Of a stretch of DNA of 16,316 bases, positions 1 to 9,067 are shown one piece after another. A program made the position numbers and the translations under genes. Within the stretch, counting starts at the first letter, position 1. Each line of letters starts with the position of its first letter. Below the pieces are notes generated by a model. It ran no database searches, was not told the origin of the DNA, and saw only the letters and a program-made list of their open reading frames with translations. This DNA is from Clostridiaceae bacterium. GTDB taxonomy: Bacteria > Bacillota > Clostridia > DSM-8532. The stretch spans positions 1 to 16,316 of the forward strand of contig DUSJ01000031.1 of NCBI GenBank assembly GCA_012842645.1. Reading direction: 5' to 3'.

Positions 1-1
1 A

Positions 2-34
2 AAAACCATTGGCTACGGGATCAAATATATCTGA
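2..34 (+). CDS. cheD: C-terminal end of a preceding gene, probably chemotaxis protein CheD (partial)
   Basis: Only the last ten codons and a TGA stop are inside the window; they read KTIGYGIKYI. CheD proteins (chemoreceptor glutamine deamidases that also bind CheC) commonly end in a pattern like V-K/R-T-I/V-G-x-G-x-K-x-I, and in Clostridia cheD often sits just upstream of a small membrane protein and fliA, as here. The next gene starts 21 bases downstream with its own ribosome binding site, so both are probably cotranscribed. The assignment rests on ten residues plus gene order; a different upstream gene such as a PilZ protein is possible. Confidence 0.45.
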   Translation, partial: KTIGYGIKYI

Positions 35-55
35 TCAGGTATTTGAAGGTGCAAT

Positions 56-454
56 ATGGATTATATCCGTAAACTACCGCTGCTGCTGGCTTTATTCAGC
101 GCTATCGTTACAGGCCTGGCGGGATATGCAAACCGGGTAGGAAATAAGGAAAATATGGCCAACATGGTCATCGTAATGTTAGTTTTTTACATTGCGGGAC
201 TGTACATAAGGAGCACGATCTTCAATATAGCCGACACAATAAAGAAAAAGGCTGAAGAGAGGGAAATTGAAGAAAAGAAACGGCTGGCGGAGGAAAAAAA
301 GAAAGCGGAGGAAGAAGAAAGGGCAAAATCGCGCAGTGCCCCGGAAAGCAAAGTGGATGTGGTCGTGGATGATAACCTCGGTACTGGTATAGGCGACAGC
401 GATTTTGATGAACTTCCGATAGCGGAATATATAAAAAACGAATTGGGGAAATAG
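56..454 (+). CDS. Small membrane protein with charged coiled-coil tail, flagellar/chemotaxis operon
   Basis: A 132-residue protein of no recognised enzymatic family. Two hydrophobic segments, at about residues 8-26 and 36-54, predict a membrane anchor. They are followed by a very Lys/Glu-rich stretch (about 60-95) that should form a long cytoplasmic alpha-helix or coiled coil, and by an acidic tail containing VDVVVDDN and DSDFDELPIAEYI. The start ATG has a GAAGGTG ribosome binding site 5-6 bases upstream. It lies between a probable cheD end and fliA, with about 30 bases to fliA, so it is almost certainly in the same operon. Similar unnamed proteins occur next to fliA in clostridial flagellar operons. 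The role is unknown; a membrane-linked scaffold for motility proteins is a guess. Confidence 0.75.
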   Translation: MDYIRKLPLLLALFSAIVTGLAGYANRVGNKENMANMVIVMLVFYIAGLYIRSTIFNIADTIKKKAEEREIEEKKRLAEEKKKAEEEERAKSRSAPESKVDVVVDDNLGTGIGDSDFDELPIAEYIKNELGK

Positions 455-484
455 CATATTCCCTGAGAATTAGGGAAGGCGGAG

Positions 485-1264
485 ATGAGGATGTCATCAT
501 CAGCTCTACACAGACAGCAGGAACTATGGAAGAAATACAGTGAAACAAGAGATCCGAGCATAAAAGAGCAGCTGATCCTTGAGTATGCTGACCTGGTCAA
601 GTATGTGGCCGGCAGGCTTAGCATATACTTCGGTTCCAATGTTGAATATGACGACCTTGTCGGTTATGGTATATTCGGACTTATCGATGCAATAGACAAG
701 TTTGACGTGAATAAAAAAGTTAAGTTTGAAACTTATGCTTCGCTGCGCATCAGGGGTGCGATAATCGATTCAATAAGGGAACAGGACTGGGCGCCAAGGT
801 CGCTCAGGAAAAAAGGAAAAGAGCTGGAAAAAGCATATTTTGAACTGGAAAACGAACTGGGGCATTCCGCGACAGACCAGGAGGTGGCTGACAGGCTCGG
901 CATAACAGTCGAGGAACTGAACAAGCTGCTGCAGGAAGTAAATATGTCCCAGATGATTTCATTGGAAGATTACCTTGAGCAGAACCATGAAACGGGCTTA
1001 GACACCCTTGCGGTACAGAAAGAGTCCAATATGCCCGAACAAAGGATGGAAGCGATCGAACTGAAGGAAATGCTTTCTGAAGCTATTGAAAAGCTGCCTG
1101 AGAAAGAACGGACCGTCGTTACATTATACTATTACGAGGAACTTACACTGAAGGAAATAAGCATGATAATGAATGTCTCTGAGTCAAGGATATCCCAGCT
1201 GCACACAAAGGCCATTCTGAGAATGAGGGGCAGACTGGAAAGAATGAAGAGCGCCATTCTGTAA
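485..1264 (+). CDS. fliA: RNA polymerase sigma factor for flagellar operon, FliA/WhiG (sigma-28/SigD) family
   Basis: A 259-residue sigma-70 family factor directing RNA polymerase to late flagellar, chemotaxis and motility promoters. Region 2 spans about residues 30-100, with the core-binding stretch YDDLVGYGIFGLIDAIDKFD and the promoter-melting part FETYASLRIRGAIIDSIRE followed by DWAPRSLR, a hallmark of FliA/WhiG factors. Region 3 is about 106-185 and region 4 about 195-250, with the helix-turn-helix LTLKEISMIMNVSESRISQLH. No region 1.1 is present, as usual for this class. Two ATGs, at 485 and 491, follow the GGGAAGGCGGAG ribosome binding site; the second has the better spacing (6 bases after GGAG), so the true start may be 491. 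It lies inside the flagellar operon, between a small membrane protein and a FapA-type gene. Confidence 0.95.
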   Translation: MRMSSSALHRQQELWKKYSETRDPSIKEQLILEYADLVKYVAGRLSIYFGSNVEYDDLVGYGIFGLIDAIDKFDVNKKVKFETYASLRIRGAIIDSIREQDWAPRSLRKKGKELEKAYFELENELGHSATDQEVADRLGITVEELNKLLQEVNMSQMISLEDYLEQNHETGLDTLAVQKESNMPEQRMEAIELKEMLSEAIEKLPEKERTVVTLYYYEELTLKEISMIMNVSESRISQLHTKAILRMRGRLERMKSAIL

Positions 1265-1311
1265 GACCAAAAACAGGATATTTCGCTGAATTCTTATGAA
1301 GGAGAGTCACA

Positions 1312-2922
1312 ATGGCAGACAGATACTTGCAACAGAATAAAGGATTCAGTATAACCTATGAAAAGGACGGCGTTTATCTGACTGTATACAGGCTGCCGGA
1401 CTTTTTCAGCCGTGTCAGCGATACGGAAGTCCTCAATTATATCCGCAAAAAGAAGATACAGAATTATAATGCCGGCCTGGTTTCGGAAACCGTAAAAAAA
1501 TGTGAAGGCAAGCCGGTGAAGATTGCCGAGGCCCAGGAAGAAGCAAAAATTGACGCCACTGTTGAGGCCATTGTTTCGGAAGATAAAATGATGGCTTTTG
1601 TTATTTTGACTCCTCCCGAAGCCGGCGGATTGCCTCCAACCCTCGAGTCCATAGTACAAGCCCTGTATTCGAAAGGCGTGGTTTTCGGAATTAAAGAAGC
1701 ACAGGTCCGGGAACTTGCAGCCAATCCTGTATACAACCAGCGCATACTGGTAGCTGAAGGAGTTATGCCGGTAAACGGCAAAAACGGTGAGGTCAGGTAC
1801 CTTGTCGATATTAAAAAAGACCGGAAACCTGTCATAATGGAGGACGGCACGGTCAACTACAAGGACATGAACCTGATAGAGAACATCACCAAGGGGCAAA
1901 AGCTGGCCGAACTGATACCTCCTTTAAAAGGCATACCCGGGAGGAACATCCTGGGACAGGTACTGAGGGCTATTGACGGGAAACCGGCGTATATACCGAG
2001 GGGCAAAAACGTTGTGCTGAGTCCCGACGGACAGGAATTGTTTGCGGACATCGACGGACAGCTGATGTTCGTCGACGGAAAAATAAGCGTTTTTCCTACT
2101 TACGATGTGCCCGCCAATGTGGACAACTCGACGGGAAATATCAGGTTCATAGGCAATGTCTATGTCAGGGGCAACGTGCTGTCGGGATTTGAAATAGAGG
2201 CCGGAGGCAACATAGAAGTGGACGGAGTCGTGGAAGCCGCGATATTGAGAGCAGGCGGGGACATAATCCTGAAAAGGGGAATGCACGGGAACGGAAAAGG
2301 CATCCTGTCCTCGGGCAGGGATATAATATCCAAGTATATAGAAAGCGCGACCGTCGAAGCCCGGAACGATATCAAGGCTGAAGCGATCATGCATTGCAAT
2401 ATAAAGTGCGGCAACAGGCTGGAATTAGGAGGAAGAAAAGGACTCCTGGTTGGAGGCACTGTCAGAGTCGGAAGAGAGGTGGACCTTAAATATCTTGGAA
2501 GCCAGATGTCAACGGCCACGGTCCTTGAAGTAGGTATCGATCCGAACCTTCGTGAAAGGCTCAGATTCCTTAAAAACGAGATACCGGTCATGGAGGAAAA
2601 TCTCCTGAAGGCAAACCAGGCAATAGCGCTTCTGAATAAAATGAAAAATGCCGGAACTCTCACGATGGAAAAGCGCGAATTGCTTGCGAAAAGCACAAGG
2701 GCAAAGTTTGTATATGAGAACAAGCTTATGGAGTACAGGAAAGAAATTGCCGAAATAGAAGCGGCGCTGCAGCAGGGGGCCAATGGGCGCATCAGGGTCC
2801 GCGGCAGCGTTTTCCCCGGTGTCAGGGTTGCTATCGGAAACAGTATGTTGTATATTAAAGAAGAGGCTCAATATTGTACTCTTTACAGTGATGGCGCAGA
2901 TATCCGCTTCGGGCCTCTTTGA
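1312..2922 (+). CDS. FapA/DUF342 family protein, flagellar-operon associated
   Basis: A 536-residue protein of the DUF342 (flagellar assembly protein A) family. The N-terminal third (about 1-170) is a mixed alpha/beta domain. About 200-410 holds repeated short beta-strands with GN/GG turns (such as RFIGNVYVRGNVLSGFEIEA, and GGNIEVDG) that predict a right-handed beta-solenoid like bactofilins. About 411-490 is a charged coiled coil, followed by a last beta segment with the conserved GRIRVRGSVFPGVRVAIG. The start has a GGAGAG ribosome binding site. Members in vibrios have been linked to flagellar polar localisation; in Clostridia the exact function is not known. The position immediately downstream of fliA supports a motility or cell-pole role. 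No signal peptide or membrane segment is visible, so it is probably cytoplasmic. Confidence 0.9.
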   Translation: MADRYLQQNKGFSITYEKDGVYLTVYRLPDFFSRVSDTEVLNYIRKKKIQNYNAGLVSETVKKCEGKPVKIAEAQEEAKIDATVEAIVSEDKMMAFVILTPPEAGGLPPTLESIVQALYSKGVVFGIKEAQVRELAANPVYNQRILVAEGVMPVNGKNGEVRYLVDIKKDRKPVIMEDGTVNYKDMNLIENITKGQKLAELIPPLKGIPGRNILGQVLRAIDGKPAYIPRGKNVVLSPDGQELFADIDGQLMFVDGKISVFPTYDVPANVDNSTGNIRFIGNVYVRGNVLSGFEIEAGGNIEVDGVVEAAILRAGGDIILKRGMHGNGKGILSSGRDIISKYIESATVEARNDIKAEAIMHCNIKCGNRLELGGRKGLLVGGTVRVGREVDLKYLGSQMSTATVLEVGIDPNLRERLRFLKNEIPVMEENLLKANQAIALLNKMKNAGTLTMEKRELLAKSTRAKFVYENKLMEYRKEIAEIEAALQQGANGRIRVRGSVFPGVRVAIGNSMLYIKEEAQYCTLYSDGADIRFGPL

Positions 2923-2939
2923 TTGGAGGGATCGTCAAT

Positions 2940-3266
2940 ATGTCGATCAGGCCGGTGGATTACCAGATTCTGATGCCAAAAGTGAATGACGTTGCAAAAA
3001 TCAATAGTGAAGAACAGCAGAGGCTGGTCGCCCAGGCGCAGCAGAACGCTGATAACTCGATAAAAGAAGCCATGCACGATCTGAGGAGTGTCCATTCCCA
3101 GAGCGAAGCCCAAAAAATAGCGATTACGGAGGATCAGAGGAACCGCGGCAGGAGCAATGAAAAAAAGCAGGATAAAAAGAGCGGGAACTCAGAGAAAGAT
3201 GACGACAAGGGCCCTGATGAGGTGAAACTTCCGCAGGAGAGATGCACCATAGATATAAGGATATAG
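2940..3266 (+). CDS. Small hydrophilic protein of the flagellar operon
   Basis: A 108-residue soluble protein starting MSIRPVDYQILMPKVNDVAK. The start at 2940 is chosen because TTGGAGGG lies 9 bases upstream; a TTG further up at 2919 overlaps the end of the preceding gene and lacks such a site. The N-terminus is well ordered, the middle is predicted helical (Gln/Ala-rich), and about residues 65-95 form a Lys/Asp/Glu-rich low-complexity linker. The C-terminus ends in CTIDIRI, probably a short beta-strand. Related short proteins sit at the same place in clostridial flagellar operons. I cannot assign a function; an adaptor or chaperone-like protein joining two partners by a flexible linker would fit its shape. 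Confidence 0.75.
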   Translation: MSIRPVDYQILMPKVNDVAKINSEEQQRLVAQAQQNADNSIKEAMHDLRSVHSQSEAQKIAITEDQRNRGRSNEKKQDKKSGNSEKDDDKGPDEVKLPQERCTIDIRI

Positions 3267-3294
3267 CGTCGACGAAGAAAAGTCCGTAGAATAA

Positions 3295-3326
3295 CATCCC
3301 GGGAAGCGCGGCGAAGATCCCGGATG
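3295..3326 (+). other. Intercistronic hairpin in the flagellar operon
   Basis: CATCCCGGGA (3295-3304) pairs with TCCCGGATG (3318-3326): nine base pairs, mostly GC, with one bulged C at 3300 and a 13-base loop. No T-run follows, so it is not a typical intrinsic terminator. It lies in the 121-base gap between the small hydrophilic gene and the DUF6115 gene, where it could act in RNA processing or stability. Confidence 0.5.
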
Positions 3327-3387
3327 ATATAAACATAAAGGATAAAGAATTTAATTTACATATGATAAAAGGTCGAGGTAAGGAATA

Positions 3388-3954
3388 ATGACAGCATTTT
3401 TCACATGTATCATTCTTGTCGGATCAGGCATAACTCTGTTTGCCTTCATTCTTATGCTGTTTGAGAAAAAACGGCTTCATGATTACCGCACAGACCTCAG
3501 GGAGAAAAAAGAGGACCTGATAAGGGTCATTGAGGATGCGGAAGAACTTATCACAGAAATGAACCGATTCTCCGAGTATACTGTCACCCAACTGGAAGAA
3601 AAACATGAAGCCCTTCAGAAGACCATCGCCGAAGCGGACCTGAGGATAGAGATGATGAATTCTTTCGGCATGGATGAAAACACCATGTATCTTTCTTCAT
3701 GCCAGAACAGCATGACCGTACCTCAATACTACGACGAAACATCCATATCACGGATCCTGAAAGAGGAGAAACCTGAAACCAGTTCCGCAGCGGCCGTTCA
3801 GCGCAGAAGCAAGGTATTGACCTTCGACCTTAAAAGACGGGAGATTATAAAGCTTGCAAAAAGCGGCCTGGACAGTACCGAGATAGCACGACTGCTTAAC
3901 TGCGGAAAGGGAGAAATCGAACTGATTTCAAGAATGGCAGGTAATTCAAGGTGA
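3388..3954 (+). CDS. DUF6115-type protein: membrane anchor, coiled coil, C-terminal helix-turn-helix
   Basis: A 188-residue protein with an N-terminal membrane segment (about residues 3-25), a long coiled coil (about 28-92), a variable linker and a C-terminal helix-turn-helix-like segment (about 150-185, RREIIKLAKSGLDSTEIARLL followed by NCGKGEIELI). This layout matches the DUF6115 family found at the end of Firmicutes flagellar operons. The AAGGA ribosome binding site lies about 5-7 bases before the ATG. The stop overlaps the GTG start of the next gene (GTGA), so the two are translationally coupled. The C-terminal HTH resembles those found in phosphorelay or resolvase-like regulators, but a membrane-tethered DNA-binding role is only an inference. 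The exact function is unknown. Confidence 0.8.
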   Translation: MTAFFTCIILVGSGITLFAFILMLFEKKRLHDYRTDLREKKEDLIRVIEDAEELITEMNRFSEYTVTQLEEKHEALQKTIAEADLRIEMMNSFGMDENTMYLSSCQNSMTVPQYYDETSISRILKEEKPETSSAAAVQRRSKVLTFDLKRREIIKLAKSGLDSTEIARLLNCGKGEIELISRMAGNSR

Positions 3955-4319
3955 AGCTGATAGACGGCAAAAGCGTACTTCTCGGAATGGGTATAGGAAT
4001 AATCCTTACTTCGCTGTTAGGCGTTATATTCTTTGCCGGGTACTCGCCCCGGCTTTCCGATGCCGAGATTATTGAGCTTTCCCGCAGGCTGGGAATGGTG
4101 GACAGGCTTGAAAACAGCACTGATATCAGGCGGAATGCAGACGGCAGCATTCTTTTCATAGTCCGGGAAGGAGAAACTTATACGGACATTTCAAAAAGAC
4201 TGTACGATGCAGGTATAATCGAAAGTTCAATCGAGTTTGATATCATGATAAAAAAAGAGAATCTTGAGAATTCCATTAAACCTGGTGAATATACCATCAG
4301 CCACAGTGATGACACCTAG
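3951..4319 (+). CDS. YceG/MltG-like small membrane protein, apparently truncated by an amber stop
   Basis: A 122-residue protein beginning with GTG inside the stop of the previous gene (4-base overlap). It has a membrane segment (about residues 8-30). A YceG/MltG-like N-terminal subdomain follows, with ILFIVREGETYTDISKRLYD, a LysM-like fold motif, then AGIIESSIEFDIMIKKENLE and IKPGEYTIS. The catalytic domain of full-length MltG (the endolytic transglycosylase, 340 or more residues) is missing. Short YceG-like proteins of this size occur at the ends of clostridial flagellar operons. Reading on past the TAG at 4317-4319 gives SIIEKLTGK and then TAA at 4347-4349. This matches the usual family ending (Y-E-I-x...-I-I-E-x-L-T-x-G), so the TAG looks like a recent nonsense mutation removing the last strand/helix. 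The protein may still be made. Confidence 0.75.
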   Translation: MKLIDGKSVLLGMGIGIILTSLLGVIFFAGYSPRLSDAEIIELSRRLGMVDRLENSTDIRRNADGSILFIVREGETYTDISKRLYDAGIIESSIEFDIMIKKENLENSIKPGEYTISHSDDT

Positions 4320-4426
4320 TCCATAATAGAAAAACTGACAGGAAAATAAAAATCCCTGTTCTTCCTTCGTGTAAACCGCGTACAGGCATACGCCCGTAAC
4401 CCGCATCTTTGGATAAAGACGGAGTA

Positions 4427-4455
4427 TTGATTTTAACAGTTCCATATGTTAATAT
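4427..4455 (+). promoter_or_regulatory. Promoter for tRNA-Leu
   Basis: TTGATT (4427-4432) and TAATAT (4450-4455) are separated by 17 bases, a good fit to the housekeeping sigma-A consensus. Transcription would begin near 4462, about 30 bases before the tRNA. No clear terminator separates the end of the flagellar operon (4349) from this promoter; a small GCGTA/TACGC stem at 4378-4393 has no T-run, so some readthrough from the flagellar operon is possible. Confidence 0.55.
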
Positions 4456-4492
4456 AACTTATGCATCTTTTTCATTGAAAGCCGATTATCAT

Positions 4493-4578
4493 GCCGAAGT
4501 GGCGGAATTGGCAGACGCACTTGACTCAAAATCAAGCGCCCTCAAAGCGTGCCGGTTCGAGTCCGGCCTTCGGCACCA
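4493..4578 (+). tRNA. tRNA-Leu (anticodon CAA)
   Basis: The 86-base sequence folds as a class II tRNA. The acceptor stem is GCCGAAG with CTTCGGC. The anticodon stem is CTTGA/TCAAG with loop CTCAAAA, giving anticodon CAA at 4527-4529. A long variable arm has CGC...GCG pairing, and the T-arm is GCCGG-TTCGAGT-CCGGC. The discriminator is A (4575), and CCA is encoded at 4576-4578. The D-loop contains the GG of AATTGGCAGA. It decodes UUG leucine codons. It lies between its own promoter and a strong terminator, so it is a single-gene unit. Confidence 0.96.
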
Positions 4579-4588
4579 AAATAAAAGG

Positions 4589-4623
4589 AATGAGACCATG
4601 CGTATGTTTTGGTCTCATTTTTT
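4589..4623 (+). terminator. Intrinsic terminator of tRNA-Leu
   Basis: AATGAGACC (4589-4597) pairs perfectly with GGTCTCATT (4611-4619). The loop is 13 bases and the T-run TTTTTT spans 4618-4623. It lies 11 bases after the tRNA CCA end. Confidence 0.9.
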
Positions 4624-6600
<1,977 letters not shown>

Positions 6601-6613
6601 AGAAGTTTTTTAT

Positions 6614-6643
6614 CGGAATACCACGCTTGTAATGGATATTCCG
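6614..6643 (+). other. Intercistronic hairpin before the binding-protein gene
   Basis: CGGAATACCA (6614-6623) pairs with TGG-A-TATTCCG (6633-6643), ten pairs with one bulged A and a nine-base loop. There is no proper T-run after it. It lies in the gap between the GH51 gene and the lipoprotein gene and may protect or process the downstream mRNA. Confidence 0.5.
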
Positions 6644-6681
6644 TAAATATAAAAAATTAATGAAAGTGAGGTTGCGGTAAA

Positions 6682-8043
6682 ATGAAAAGAATGAAACTGT
6701 TGTCTGTATTGGTCGCGATGGTATTTATTGCAGCTTCTTTGGCAGCTTGCGGATCACCGGCCCAGACAGGCTCACCAACGCAGTCTTCAAATCAGACTCA
6801 ATCCCCGGGCTCCGATGGCAAACAGTCGACGACTGCTCCTAATGCAGTGGATATTGAGTTCTGGACATTCCAGGATCTGCATGTCGAGTTCTATGAAAAG
6901 ATGGCTGAGAAATGGAATCAGGAGCATCCCGATCGTCCCATCCATCTGGTTACGACTGTCTATCCCTTTGACGACATGCACAACAAGCTGCTCATTGCTT
7001 TGCAATCGGGTGTTGGTGCGCCGGATCTCGTGGATATCGAGATAGGCAAATATGCCAACTTCCTCAAGGGCGATATCCAGCTGGTTCCGCTGAATGACAT
7101 TGTGGAACCCGAGCTCGATAATATTGTCAAAGCCAGGGTGGAAATCTATTCCAAGGACGGTACCTACTATGGTATCTGCTTCCATGTAGGCGCGGCTGTA
7201 ATGTATTACAACACCGAGCTTTGCGAACAGGCGGGCATCGACTGGAAGAACATCAAAACATGGGATGACTTTTATAAAGCCGGGCAAGCCTTCAAGGCTG
7301 CTATGCCTGATAAATACTGGGTATCTGTGGAATCCGGAGATATTTGGCATATGTGGCCCATGCTGACATCTCAGGGCGGTGATATGCTCAAAGCCGACGG
7401 AACACCCGACATTAATTCTCCGCAAATGATTAAGACCCTTGAATTCAACCGCAAGATGATTGATGAGGGAATTGCGGTAATCGCTCCCGGCAACTACCAT
7501 CATGCTGAAGAGTTCTACGCACTGATGAACAGCGGAGCTATCGCATCCATTTCAATGCCCATGTGGTACATGGACCGCTTTACCGATCATATGCCGGATC
7601 TCGCACATAAAATGGCGATAGCCCCACTGCCTGTCTGGGAAGCCGGTCAGCCACGCTCGGCAGGTATGGGCGGCACAGGTACTTCCATTACGAAGCAGTG
7701 CAAGAATATAGAGCTTGTTAAAGAGTTCCTGGCCTTTGCGAAACTTTCCAGGGAAGGCAACATTGAAATCTGGAATACGCTCGGCTTTGACCCCATCCGC
7801 ACCGAGGTTTGGTCATTGCCTGAAATGACTAATTCAGTCAATAAATTCACCGAGTATTATGTAAACAGTCCGTTTGAGGTCCTTAACTCGATCAAGAACG
7901 AGATCGTTGCAATCCATAATTCCGAAGCACTGCCCGCAACGCTGGATGCCATGAAGAACTCGGTGCTGACAAGGGCCTATACCGAGAAGAATGTAGATAT
8001 CCCTGCAATGCTGCAGGAGGAGCAAAGCAATATCCAATATTAA
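6682..8043 (+). CDS. Sugar ABC transporter substrate-binding lipoprotein (AraN-like, CUT1 family)
   Basis: A 453-residue extracellular solute-binding protein (family 1, maltose/MalE-like). It opens with a lipoprotein signal peptide: MKRMK, a hydrophobic core and the lipobox SLAAC with Cys23, so it should be lipid-anchored on the outer face of the membrane. A Ser/Thr/Gln-rich linker (about 24-52) precedes the binding domain, which begins DIEFWTFQDLHVEFYEKMAE. Family features include the GAPDLVDIEIG region and the MGGTGTSITKQ segment near residue 330. A GTGAGG site precedes the start. Placement between an intracellular GH51 enzyme and two permeases suggests that the ligand is arabino-oligosaccharide, as for AraN of Bacillus subtilis; the ligand is inferred, not shown. 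Hairpins flank the gene on both sides, consistent with its need for higher expression than the permeases. Confidence 0.92.
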   Translation: MKRMKLLSVLVAMVFIAASLAACGSPAQTGSPTQSSNQTQSPGSDGKQSTTAPNAVDIEFWTFQDLHVEFYEKMAEKWNQEHPDRPIHLVTTVYPFDDMHNKLLIALQSGVGAPDLVDIEIGKYANFLKGDIQLVPLNDIVEPELDNIVKARVEIYSKDGTYYGICFHVGAAVMYYNTELCEQAGIDWKNIKTWDDFYKAGQAFKAAMPDKYWVSVESGDIWHMWPMLTSQGGDMLKADGTPDINSPQMIKTLEFNRKMIDEGIAVIAPGNYHHAEEFYALMNSGAIASISMPMWYMDRFTDHMPDLAHKMAIAPLPVWEAGQPRSAGMGGTGTSITKQCKNIELVKEFLAFAKLSREGNIEIWNTLGFDPIRTEVWSLPEMTNSVNKFTEYYVNSPFEVLNSIKNEIVAIHNSEALPATLDAMKNSVLTRAYTEKNVDIPAMLQEEQSNIQY

Positions 8044-8066
8044 TCCTCCTTACCAAGGGTCAACTT

Positions 8067-8104
8067 TTATCCGAAAGCGCCTGCTTAATGGCGCTTTCGG
8101 ATAA
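8067..8104 (+). other. Strong intercistronic hairpin after the binding-protein gene
   Basis: TTATCCGAAAGCGCC (8067-8081) and GGCGCTTTCGGATAA (8090-8104) form a perfect 15-base-pair stem with an 8-base loop. A short T-run (TTTTT, about 8110-8114) follows a few bases later. It probably blocks 3' decay or causes partial termination, raising binding-protein output relative to the permeases. It could also act as a weak intrinsic terminator. Confidence 0.75.
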
Positions 8105-8157
8105 TACAATTTTTGATAGGATTTTGCATATAGCCATATAAAGGGGACGAGAAAGCA

Positions 8158-9066
8158 ATGAAGCTCAAGAACTGGATAAAGTCCTTACCCTACTCACAGA
8201 AAATCGCGCCCTATGTTTTTATATCTCCGTTTATCATTGTTTTCCTATTGTTTTTTATTTATCCGGTGATATCCACGGTCATCATGAGCTTCCAGAAAGT
8301 GGTGCCCGGCCAGACGACATTTGTAGGGCTTGATAATTTTAAAAACCTTTTGAATAACGATTTTAAAAAGGCTGTTACCAACAACCTGATCTATACGGTT
8401 ACCACGATTGCCGTGGTCATACCTGTTCCGCTGTTACTTGCGGTTTGCCTGAACAGCGGGAAGATGAGAGGAAAGAACTTTTTCCGGGCGGTTCTTTTTC
8501 TGCCGTCATTGGTTTCGATAGTTGTGGCAGGCTTTACCTTCAGGCTGATCTTCGGCGAGCTGCCCACAGCCCTTCTGAACAGCATCATATCCCATTTAGG
8601 GATTAAACCCATCAAATGGCTTGGTGGCCCGGCGCAATGGACAACCTTTTTTGCGCTTCTTACCCTCTGCTGCTGGCGCTGGACGGGAGTAAATGTTGTT
8701 TATTACTTATCGGGACTAAGCAATATTCCTAATGAACTCTATGAAGCGGCTGACATCGATGGAGCCGGGTCGATGCAAAAACTCAGGTACATCACCATTC
8801 CGCTGTTAAGACCCGTTACTGTCTATATTCTTACCATAAGTATCTATGGTGGCATGGCCATGTTCCTGGAAAGCTACATGCTGTTCAACGGCAATCGTTC
8901 GCCGGGCGGAGCAGGGCTTACAATTATCGGATACCTTTATCGCCTTGGCTGGGAGCAGGCCAATATCGGGTATGGCTCTGCAATAGGTTTGACACTCCTG
9001 ATCTTCACGCTTGGCATAAATATCATCATGCTGAAATATGCGGGTCTGTTTAAGAAGGGAGAATAA
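8158..9066 (+). CDS. Sugar ABC transporter permease, first subunit (AraP/UgpA/MalF-like)
   Basis: A 302-residue CUT1-family inner-membrane permease with about six membrane segments, starting with one at about residues 20-42 (APYVFISPFIIVFLLFFIYP). The cytoplasmic EAA loop, which docks onto the ATPase, is at about residues 196-218: LYEAADIDGAGSMQKLRYIT continuing IPLLRP. Its C-terminus LKYAGLFKKGE is typical of the subunit. The ATG follows GGGGACGAGAAAGC. The second permease starts one base after its stop, so both are made together. With the binding lipoprotein upstream it would form the translocation pore for oligosaccharides. Confidence 0.94.
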   Translation: MKLKNWIKSLPYSQKIAPYVFISPFIIVFLLFFIYPVISTVIMSFQKVVPGQTTFVGLDNFKNLLNNDFKKAVTNNLIYTVTTIAVVIPVPLLLAVCLNSGKMRGKNFFRAVLFLPSLVSIVVAGFTFRLIFGELPTALLNSIISHLGIKPIKWLGGPAQWTTFFALLTLCCWRWTGVNVVYYLSGLSNIPNELYEAADIDGAGSMQKLRYITIPLLRPVTVYILTISIYGGMAMFLESYMLFNGNRSPGGAGLTIIGYLYRLGWEQANIGYGSAIGLTLLIFTLGINIIMLKYAGLFKKGE

Positions 9067-9067
9067 T

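Noticed and set aside
179..639. Long open frames on the minus strand across the small membrane gene and the start of fliA
   Set aside because: They are mirror frames of a Lys/Glu-rich coding region, rich in Phe/Ser/Leu, without ribosome binding sites or family resemblance.
3343..3368. TAAAGAAT and TATGATAA spaced like a sigma-28 promoter before the DUF6115 gene
   Set aside because: The -35 starts well, but the -10 lacks the GCC of GCCGATAA and the spacing is one base short; in an AT-rich gap this is likely chance.
4378..4393. GCGTA/TACGC stem as terminator of the flagellar operon
   Set aside because: Only five pairs and no T-run; not a credible intrinsic terminator.
4493..4578. tRNA-Leu as an integration site for a mobile island covering the sugar operon
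   Set aside because: No integrase gene and no second copy of the tRNA 3' end was seen anywhere in the window.
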